From Pseudomonadota bacterium (GTDB lineage: Bacteria; Pseudomonadota; Alphaproteobacteria; Acetobacterales; Acetobacteraceae), in NCBI GenBank assembly GCA_021808055.1, contig JAKBCH010000036.1:1-18847 (forward strand): DNA of 18,847 nucleotides. The letters run 5' to 3'. Below the pieces are notes generated by a model. That model saw nothing but the letters and a program-made list of their open reading frames with translations, was not told the origin of the DNA and ran no database searches. A program made the translations under genes and the position numbers. Positions within the stretch are counted from its first letter, which is position 1, and the number at the start of each line of letters is the position of its first letter. Positions 6,860-13,998 of the stretch are shown here, in pieces.

Positions 6860-8440
6860 ATGAATATTGCTCACCGTTATTTTCTTGATGAAGCCCGCAA
6901 GCCACGGGCTTATGCCGGACAGCTTGAGCCGCCCTTTCAGGGCGCGCTTGCGCGGAGTTATGGTAAATACGGTGAAAGCGATTGTCACTTCACGAATAGC
7001 TGGCAGCATCCCGATGGCCGTGTGATTCCCGGTGAGGTTGACCTGCGCGGCGTTGAGGAGACGCATATCGGCAACGCCTCTCTTTGGAACAAACGGGTTC
7101 TGGAATATCTACCCGGCTCTGGCGGTCTCTCCGGTTTTCTTGCAACGCGCGTTGATGAGCTTGTGGTTCTGGACCATGCGCCGGGACTGTTGAGTGGTGC
7201 TGCAGAAGATCTGGCGGAAAAGGTTCGGCGCGGCTGGTGGTTTGCCAAAGCGGCGATGGGGTTTGAGGCTCGGGCTGTCTATGCCGATCTTTATGCACCA
7301 CCGCAGGATCTGGGCCGGTTCGACCTAGTCGTTTTGAACGGTTTGTTCTCAGAACTTCCCCACCCCTATCTCGCATTGCAACGTGCGACTGAAATGACCG
7401 ATACGCTGGTGGTGATGGAACCCGTGTTTCCTGGAGATGCGCGTGCTGGCACGCCATCGCCACCGGTGGCGCGGTTCATACCCGCCAGCGGCGCGGACGC
7501 CTCGGCGCACTGGCAGCATACGCCGGCCGCGATTATGCTGATGCTGGCCAGTGTCAGCTTTGCTGATCATGCCATCAGTACTCACACCCTGCTTTCCCGC
7601 GCGGGCCAAGCCATACCTTATCTGGTTATTGTCGCAAGGCGCTCCACCACTACGCAAATTCGTGCCGCCACTGTGCAACCCGCCGCGCCGCCTGCTGCGC
7701 AACCTGCTGCACAACCCACCGTATCCCATGCCGTACAGCCGGAAAGCCGGGCGGATGAATTACCATTGCCCAGTTCCGCCGGGCGTTTCTCCGTGGCTGG
7801 AACCGATAATGTTGAGACCTTCGTCGTGCTCGGCCGCGCCGGCCATGCGGCACTGGAAAGCAGCCTGCTTCGCGCCAACGTAACGCCTGCCAGCCTTGGT
7901 CGAATCCTTGATTTCGGCTGTGGCGTGGGGCGCGTGCTGCGCTATTGGCACGGCCAAAAGGGTTTTGAGATGCACGGCACCGACCTCAACCCGGACTCGA
8001 TTGCGTGGTGCAAACAGAATCTGAGTTTCGCTAATTTTAAAATCAACGGGCTGGAACCACAGCTTGACTACCAGGACGCGTATTTTGGCTTCGTCTACGC
8101 GCTCTCGGTATTCACTCATTTGCCAGAGGCGATCCAGCTCCCCTGGCTGCGCGAACTGATCCGGATTATCCGACCCGGCGGCTTGCTGTATTTCACCACG
8201 CATGGCAATTCCTACCGCCATGCCCTACCCGCCAACCTGCTGGAACGTTACGATCGCGATGAATTTGTCAGCGGTGGCGATGATCAACCCGGCTCGAATT
8301 ACTGCGGCACATTTCATCCGCCTGCTTATGTGCGCAGCCGGCTTCTTGCCCCGCTCGGCCTTGAACTCGTAGAGTTTTTACCAGAAGGTGCGGCGGGAAA
8401 TCCTACCCAGGATAGCTGGCTTGTTCGCAAGCCAGGGTAA
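6860..8440 (+). CDS. Two-domain SAM-dependent methyltransferase
   Basis: 526 residues from the ATG at 6860, with AAGGGA 11 bases upstream. An in-frame TTG at 6812 would fall in the leader and is less likely. Domain 1 (about 55-260) is homologous to the C-terminal half of the GT2-methyltransferase fusion: EVDLRGVEETHIGN, VLEYLPGSGGLSGF, GWWFAKAAMG and LVVLNGLFSELPHPY. Its motif I has Leu where the paralogue has the first Gly, so it may not bind SAM normally. A low-complexity Ala/Pro/Gln linker (about 272-295) leads to domain 2, a conventional methyltransferase with ILDFGCGVGRVLRYW near residue 348, GTDLNPDSI, a VFTHLPEAIQ segment and IIRPGGLLYFTTHG. It probably methylates a glycan or glycan precursor. 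It converges on the secreted-protein gene with an 8-base gap, and I see no terminator between them. Confidence 0.87.
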   Translation: MNIAHRYFLDEARKPRAYAGQLEPPFQGALARSYGKYGESDCHFTNSWQHPDGRVIPGEVDLRGVEETHIGNASLWNKRVLEYLPGSGGLSGFLATRVDELVVLDHAPGLLSGAAEDLAEKVRRGWWFAKAAMGFEARAVYADLYAPPQDLGRFDLVVLNGLFSELPHPYLALQRATEMTDTLVVMEPVFPGDARAGTPSPPVARFIPASGADASAHWQHTPAAIMLMLASVSFADHAISTHTLLSRAGQAIPYLVIVARRSTTTQIRAATVQPAAPPAAQPAAQPTVSHAVQPESRADELPLPSSAGRFSVAGTDNVETFVVLGRAGHAALESSLLRANVTPASLGRILDFGCGVGRVLRYWHGQKGFEMHGTDLNPDSIAWCKQNLSFANFKINGLEPQLDYQDAYFGFVYALSVFTHLPEAIQLPWLRELIRIIRPGGLLYFTTHGNSYRHALPANLLERYDRDEFVSGGDDQPGSNYCGTFHPPAYVRSRLLAPLGLELVEFLPEGAAGNPTQDSWLVRKPG

Positions 8441-8448
8441 TCCGTACT

Positions 8449-9807
8449 TCACGGGCTAGGCAGAACCGGCGTAACCGTCCAACTGGCCCAATAGGTCGGG
8501 GCGCCGAATATGCCGCGCGAAATCGGCAAGTCGTTCCATGTCAGAAGTCCGCCTATGGTGGGCGCGCTGCCTGGCCATGCCGTAAGTCCTCCGGCAAGTG
8601 TGGTTAGCTCGTCCTGCTGCGCGCGGATATTGTGGCCGTCTCCGGCAAGGCCAAGTGCATAATGCGAAAGGCCGGTATAGACGGGACCATCGAAAAGTTG
8701 CAGATCAGCGAGGCTTCCAGGGCCTGAAAGATTAAGGTTCTGAGTATATTGCAGGCAAATATCAAAAATGAGCGGATGCAGGGAACGCAGGCAGGTATAG
8801 AACACCGCCCAGCGCTGCATATCCCTGGCCATGGCGACGCGAATGAGAATTTGGGGTGGCACGGCGAGCACAGGGCGCGGAGGCGAAAATACACCATTGG
8901 TTGAGATACTGGTAGCGGTACGGACAAAAAGATGGTTGCTAGCGCGGTTTTCTGGATCCTGGTCGGTGTAGAAGTAATCGTATTGCCCTTGAAGTTTCAC
9001 GATGGAGCCAAGCAGCCCCTGCGTTGGCACCGCACCGGCGGGGTGTTGCCGCGTGGCGGTGGCCTGGGTTATCAGCGGCACTGGCCAATTGCTCGCGATG
9101 GGCTTTGCGTTCGTATCCGTGACTTGCGCGGGCAAAGCCGCATCGCCGGCAAACGGTACCCAGATTGAGGTACCATTCGAGCCGGCTTGCAAGCTCTCAA
9201 AATGGATGAAATCCGTGGTGCGCGCTTCCAGCAACACATTCCGCCAAGCGCCAGGACGGCCATTATCCGAGGCGACGCCGAGATAAAACATATACACATG
9301 GGGGTCTCCCGGCGGACCGGCCACCACCATCGGGTTCCCGCCGCCGCTAGTACCTACGGCGAGAGGGTTGTTCAAGCGATAGGCATAATAAAGCGGCGAG
9401 GCAGGGTCTGTAAGGCTGCCCCAAATGCGGTAGTCCAGATTGGCCGGAGCATGAAACAGGGCTTTTGGATTCTTGCTGGCGTCAATCAACCCGGATTTGA
9501 TAGAATCGCCCGGCCGATATTGCCCCGTGCGGGCATAAAATGCCGCGAGGTCTTTCGCCTCGCTATGCAGGACCACGGCATAATGTCCGGCGCCGAGCGC
9601 CACAATCTGAGTGTTGTAGGCGAGTTGCAGCTTTCCTGGCTTATAGAATATGCCTTCATCTTTCGTATTGTGACAGATTTTCAGCGTATTGCCGGCCGTG
9701 AGGTAGCAGGTAACTTCCGCACAGGCGGCGCGCGCGAAGACAAGAACAAAAAGAAAAATCACGGCGCCGGGGAACAAGCGCCTGACCATGCGCCCCAAAC
9801 GCTTCAT
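8449..9807 (-). CDS. Secreted protein, possibly a beta-propeller glycosidase (GH43/GH32-like)
   Basis: 452 residues from an ATG at 9807 whose ATGA overlaps the stop of the giant GT, so the two are translationally coupled. A classic signal peptide is visible: a basic MKRLGRMVRR start, a hydrophobic core (AVIFLFVLVFA) and a probable cleavage after ACA near residue 30, which places the protein in the periplasm or outside. The mature part has recurring aromatic blade-like strands (HVYMFYLGVASDNG, LLEARTTDFIHFE, YDYFYTDQDPEN, RWAVFYTC), reminiscent of five-bladed propeller hydrolases. I cannot identify a catalytic triad, so the family call is tentative. Four cysteines in the mature part could form two disulfides. 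In this context it could trim or modify the exported glycan. Confidence 0.6.
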   Translation of the reverse strand: MKRLGRMVRRLFPGAVIFLFVLVFARAACAEVTCYLTAGNTLKICHNTKDEGIFYKPGKLQLAYNTQIVALGAGHYAVVLHSEAKDLAAFYARTGQYRPGDSIKSGLIDASKNPKALFHAPANLDYRIWGSLTDPASPLYYAYRLNNPLAVGTSGGGNPMVVAGPPGDPHVYMFYLGVASDNGRPGAWRNVLLEARTTDFIHFESLQAGSNGTSIWVPFAGDAALPAQVTDTNAKPIASNWPVPLITQATATRQHPAGAVPTQGLLGSIVKLQGQYDYFYTDQDPENRASNHLFVRTATSISTNGVFSPPRPVLAVPPQILIRVAMARDMQRWAVFYTCLRSLHPLIFDICLQYTQNLNLSGPGSLADLQLFDGPVYTGLSHYALGLAGDGHNIRAQQDELTTLAGGLTAWPGSAPTIGGLLTWNDLPISRGIFGAPTYWASWTVTPVLPSP

Positions 9808-12800
9808 GCCTGCTCACATTGCGGCGTATCGCGGCGGAAGTTGATATTGTAGTATGGATCGCGTGCAACCTGAGGCGCCCATTTTCGTAGGAAGCGCTTT
9901 GCATCCACATTGTCGGCGTTGCGCCCGCTTGCATGCTGGGCGAACATGGCGCTGGCATAGGGCGTATAGACTGTACGCTGCCCGGCCTCGGCGGCACGCA
10001 AACAGAAATCGATATGGGCAAGCTCCCCCGGAAAGGTCGTATCGAACCCGCCCGTCAGCGTGAACAGGGATTTGCGGAAGGCCGTCATCGTACCGGAAAC
10101 AGCGGAAACATTGCGGATGACCTTGGCGTAGGAATTATAGCCACTCTCCTCGGCAGCCATGTTGACGAACAGGTTGGCGTAGAGGCCGCAAACTCCCAAT
10201 GCGATCCCGGCATGGGCAAAGCTGCCGCATGGCTTGAGCAGGCGGCCACCGGCGACGCCCACACCGGGAATTTCCAGCACCTCCATCAACGCTTCCAGCC
10301 AGCCGGGTTCAAGCCGTGCCAAGGCGCCGTCGAGCAGTACGATGCGCTCGGCCGCGGCGGTGGAGACGGCGAAGTTTGCATTCACCGCGAAACCTCCGCC
10401 ATTGCCTGCGGCGCGGGGCGTGATGATCTCTGCTTGCACCGGCAGGCTGTGCAGCCTGAGGGCCTTTCGATCGAGCGCCATGTCGGTAATGATGCGCAAC
10501 TGGTAAGGCTGTGCTGGTGAAGCATCCTGCAACACGCCGAGGAGCCCCCTCAGCGGTGCCACCGGATCTGCGGCGGTACCAGCGTTCAGCAGGATGTTGA
10601 CACTGATTACATCCTGCGGCAGGTGCGGGCGGACACGGTAGGTGCCGGGCACCTTGCCATGTACCACCATCCCCTCGACACGCAGCCTGGCGAGGTGCTC
10701 CTGCACCGCCTCGCGCCCACGCTCCATCGCGTAGCCTTTGGCGCCGCCTGAGGTTGCGGTAGAGGTTGGGGCCTTGCGCCAGGAATAAAGCAGCGCGTCC
10801 ACATGCCGCGCCAGAACGCCATCGGATATCGCGCGCAGGGCGAAGTCGTGGTCCTGAGCGCCGGAGAGACGGGCGCGATAGCCGCCCAGGCGCAGGAACG
10901 CGGCTTTTTCGACGCACAGGCAATGCAGCATGTACATGCAGGAAAGCAGGTACTCATGCGAAAAATCCGGCTTGAAGTAATGCTCGCCACGGGTGCCGTC
11001 GAGGTTGATTTTGTCTTCGTCGCAATAGAGCAGCAGCGGCTTCGTCGACTCGCCGATCCAGGTCCGGTAGGTCTCCAGTAATTTTGGCGAGATGCGGTCA
11101 TCGTGGTCAACCATGACGAGATAGCTGCCAGAGGCGAACTGCACGGCCTGGTTCGTGTTTTCGGAGATGCCGATATTCTCGGCGCCAAAGCGGACCAGGA
11201 TGCGCGCATCGCGCTTGCGCAAGCTTCGCAGGCAGGCCAGCGTCTCCGGCCTGGTCGAGCCATCATCCGAAAGGCACCATTCCCAGGCCGGGAAACCTTG
11301 CGCGATCAGATCCTCGTATAGCTCTTCCAGCCAGGCGGGGTCGGCGTTGTAGGTGGGCGTGATGATCGAGAAGAAGGGCCTGGCCGTGGCGTCCAGCACA
11401 GGCTTCAGCGCCCTCAGGTCTGGCGCGCCGGTTGCGCCCGGCGGCAGCGCAATGGTGAAGAAGTCATCGTGTGGACGGCATGAGAGCGGACGAAAACGCT
11501 CCAATCCAGGCGCAGCGCCGGGTGCTTCATAGCCGCAATGGGCGGAGAGTGCGGCACAAAGCTGTGCGCCAACGCGGGCCGGCGCGAAGGCCGCTGCCAG
11601 CTTCTGGCGCAAGCCCCGCGGCAGAACCGGCAGGCGGACCCTTGCAGCGTCGAACAACTGGCAAAGTGCTTCGAAATCTGGTTCGTACCAGATTGCATCG
11701 CGGCGATACGGCCCCATGTCCCGACCGATTTCGACGAGTTTTCCGGGCAGTTTGAGTTTATAACTGGATGGCAGCCACTCCGCCATGCCACCGTAATCGG
11801 AGATCAGCGCGGGCACGCCGAGCAGCAGGGATTCGGCGATATTGAGCCCGAAACCCTCAGAACGATGCGGAGAGATGTAAATATCCGCGAGAGATTTCAG
11901 CCGGTAGAGCTCCGTGGCGCTTAGCGCGCCGTCGATGATGGTGAGACCCTTGGCGCGGCGCCAGCTTTGCGCCTCGCCAAGAGAATAGTCGCGGGCATGT
12001 GTTTTCAGCACGAACAGCCAGCCAGCCTCGCCGCTCGCGGCATGGCGCGCCGCAAGGCGTTCGAACAGGTCCAGCCCTTTGCGCGCGGTGTAAGACGAGG
12101 CATCCATGACAAACAAGGCGATGCGCGTGCCCGCCGCCTTGGCGGCTTGCAGCCGGGCCAGGGCAGGCTCATCGCTGGGCGCCTTGCCGATGGCCCGCAA
12201 TTGTTGCTCGTCCAGCGCGTAGGGCACCACTTCGATCGGCACATCCGTGAACAGGGCAAAGCTGTCCCTGGTGAAGCGGCTTGGCACAATCAGCAGGTCG
12301 AAAGCTGCCAGCACGGCACGCCATTCCACGCGCGGAGCGGGCAGTTCCCACACCCAGGCGCCGACATTAGCGCGGCCATCGAAGATTTCCGTGCCATAGC
12401 GGCGGGCAAAGGACAGCACTTGATCGGCATTGAGAAAAATAAAATTGATCGAATACGGGAGCGCCGCCGCATCGATCAGGTCCAGCCTGTAGGCAGGATT
12501 GAGCAGCCCGGAAACATCGTACTCAGCCACGGGCACGCCAGCGGTGCGCAAGGCATCGAGATAGCCGCGCGCGGCATTGCCAAGGCCGCTGACGGAGCTG
12601 AGCGGGGCGATGAAATTCACCCCATTTCGCCACCCGAGCAGGGCCTCCAGCCCGATGCGGCGGGTGCCGAAGATATTGGTGCCGACAGCCTGCCGACCCT
12701 CGGCAAACCCATACTCGCGCCAATGCCTCTGCAATGCAACCTCGTTGCCGCGGGTAAGCTCGGCAATATCTGGATTGGCGGCGGCATAGAGCGAGGTAGC

Positions 12801-13826
12801 GATCGGCGCCTGCCCCACCGCGGGAGCGACGAACGGCCAGATGGCCTCGGTGAGCCGCCAATACGCCTCATCGTCAGCCGGAGCCATCAATGCGCGCACA
12901 GAGCAAGCCTGGGTAAACGATATGCCGGTACCGCCAGCCGGAGCACGAGTGGCCACGCGGCGCAGGAAATCCATGCCTTCCTCCTGCCGGGCAGGCTGTG
13001 CCGTCCCCCCGACCGCCGGGTGCGGCACCCGCCCTTGCTGGCAGCCCAGCGACAGGAAATGCGTCAGCCCGGAGCTGATCTGCCCGGCGCGGGTCATCGC
13101 ATGAACGTCCGGGTAGGCGGTGAGATAAAATTCTTCATCATAGCACCAGAAAGGCGCTGCACCGGTGCCGCCGTTCCGTAGGAACGTGGCTTCTGAAACG
13201 AGGCCAGGCGCAGCTGCCACCCCATAGCCAGGCAGGTTGCACAGGCCCTCGCTGCAGCCTCGGAGCAGAAAGTGCAAAATGCCCGCGCGCAAGCCCGAGG
13301 CAGCCCATTCTTTGCCGTAGTTCAACCGGTACGCTTCCTCACTGAACAGCGCGGATGGCGAAACTGCATTCTTCTTTACGTAAGAGAGGTAGAAGACGAA
13401 GAGTTCATAATCGGAAAGCACATCTTCCGCTTCAAAACATGCCTCATATTCGCGCCTGAAGAACCACGGGCAGAACCACTGGTTGGGTACAAAACGCTGC
13501 GCGGGCGGCAAGGATGCAAACGTGACAAAGGCCTCCGTGGGGGCAACCCCGCGACCTGCCTCGGCAAGCCGTGCGCATACATACGCAATATCGAAGAACA
13601 GCGACGGCGCGCGTCCTTCCGCCATGCCAAAATCTTGAAAATGCCCGCGCGGGTCGAAATTTTTGCTGCTTAATTCTGCCGCAACATCGGTATAAATGTT
13701 GGCATAGCTTGCCGCGTCGAACAGCTCGTCAAGCAATTTCGAAATACGAACATGAGGCTCCACGCTATCGCCCGGCATGGACAGAGATGAATGCAGATCT
13801 TGCCCTATGTTCGCTAATTTATTCAT
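9804..13826 (-). CDS. Giant three-domain glycosyltransferase (repeats + GT4 + GT2 + GT2-like)
   Basis: 1340 residues from the ATG at 13826. An in-frame TTG at 13850 is possible but unlikely, and the ribosome site is weak. Residues about 40-390 contain four degenerate repeats ending in HFxxxG-x-x-EGR-like segments. A GT4 domain (about 400-720) has PLSSVSGLGNAARGY, ANVGAWVWELPAP, MDASSYTARKGLD and SPHRSEGFGLNIAE with the EX7E pair. A GT2 domain (about 815-1060) has FFSIITPTYN, LSDDGST and the metal motif VDHDDRI near residue 905. A third, GT2-like region (about 1075-1330) has GWLEALMEV, GVGVAGGRLLKP, SGTMTAFRKSLF and TGGFD, but VLLDGALA instead of a usual NxD metal motif. It is likely a processive or multi-step glycan assembly enzyme at the cytoplasmic membrane face. 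Its neighbours are the secreted protein downstream and the divergent acyl-AMP ligase upstream. Confidence 0.93.
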   Translation of the reverse strand: MNKLANIGQDLHSSLSMPGDSVEPHVRISKLLDELFDAASYANIYTDVAAELSSKNFDPRGHFQDFGMAEGRAPSLFFDIAYVCARLAEAGRGVAPTEAFVTFASLPPAQRFVPNQWFCPWFFRREYEACFEAEDVLSDYELFVFYLSYVKKNAVSPSALFSEEAYRLNYGKEWAASGLRAGILHFLLRGCSEGLCNLPGYGVAAAPGLVSEATFLRNGGTGAAPFWCYDEEFYLTAYPDVHAMTRAGQISSGLTHFLSLGCQQGRVPHPAVGGTAQPARQEEGMDFLRRVATRAPAGGTGISFTQACSVRALMAPADDEAYWRLTEAIWPFVAPAVGQAPIATSLYAAANPDIAELTRGNEVALQRHWREYGFAEGRQAVGTNIFGTRRIGLEALLGWRNGVNFIAPLSSVSGLGNAARGYLDALRTAGVPVAEYDVSGLLNPAYRLDLIDAAALPYSINFIFLNADQVLSFARRYGTEIFDGRANVGAWVWELPAPRVEWRAVLAAFDLLIVPSRFTRDSFALFTDVPIEVVPYALDEQQLRAIGKAPSDEPALARLQAAKAAGTRIALFVMDASSYTARKGLDLFERLAARHAASGEAGWLFVLKTHARDYSLGEAQSWRRAKGLTIIDGALSATELYRLKSLADIYISPHRSEGFGLNIAESLLLGVPALISDYGGMAEWLPSSYKLKLPGKLVEIGRDMGPYRRDAIWYEPDFEALCQLFDAARVRLPVLPRGLRQKLAAAFAPARVGAQLCAALSAHCGYEAPGAAPGLERFRPLSCRPHDDFFTIALPPGATGAPDLRALKPVLDATARPFFSIITPTYNADPAWLEELYEDLIAQGFPAWEWCLSDDGSTRPETLACLRSLRKRDARILVRFGAENIGISENTNQAVQFASGSYLVMVDHDDRISPKLLETYRTWIGESTKPLLLYCDEDKINLDGTRGEHYFKPDFSHEYLLSCMYMLHCLCVEKAAFLRLGGYRARLSGAQDHDFALRAISDGVLARHVDALLYSWRKAPTSTATSGGAKGYAMERGREAVQEHLARLRVEGMVVHGKVPGTYRVRPHLPQDVISVNILLNAGTAADPVAPLRGLLGVLQDASPAQPYQLRIITDMALDRKALRLHSLPVQAEIITPRAAGNGGGFAVNANFAVSTAAAERIVLLDGALARLEPGWLEALMEVLEIPGVGVAGGRLLKPCGSFAHAGIALGVCGLYANLFVNMAAEESGYNSYAKVIRNVSAVSGTMTAFRKSLFTLTGGFDTTFPGELAHIDFCLRAAEAGQRTVYTPYASAMFAQHASGRNADNVDAKRFLRKWAPQVARDPYYNINFRRDTPQCEQA

Positions 13827-13998
13827 TGCCGGTATGATGCAATATACCAATCATCTATGCTGCAGACGTTACCCTACTCTAAGATTTTACAAAACCACTA
13901 TCTTTGTTTTAGGTTACCGTCTAGTGACGAACACGGAATCATATCGCAGTGAAAAATATCCGTTACAGTTCATTGAAAATAACGGCACCAATCAAAAA
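13827..13998. promoter_or_regulatory. Divergent AT-rich intergenic region
   Basis: This region of 172 bases lies between the giant GT (minus) and the acyl-AMP ligase (plus). It is noticeably richer in A and T than the surrounding genes and is the natural place for both promoters. I could not pick a convincing -35/-10 pair. An ACGTTAC element at 13866-13872 shares 7 bases with the palindrome at 6799-6809. Confidence 0.4.

Noticed and set aside
7670..7730. Tandem DNA repeat in the double-methyltransferase gene
   Set aside because: The GCGCAACC/GCACAACC similarity reflects an Ala/Pro/Gln-rich linker and not an exact tandem array.
8436..8456. Bidirectional terminator between the convergent methyltransferase and secreted-protein genes
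   Set aside because: Only 8 bases separate the stops and there is no stable hairpin with a T run.
9187..9852. A 221-codon plus-strand frame over the secreted-protein gene
   Set aside because: The opposite strand has a signal peptide and an ATGA-coupled start. The plus frame has no ribosome site or family signature.
11967..13181. A 404-codon plus-strand frame
   Set aside because: It is antisense to the GT4 domain and repeats of the 1340-residue GT. Long shadow frames are expected in GC-rich DNA.
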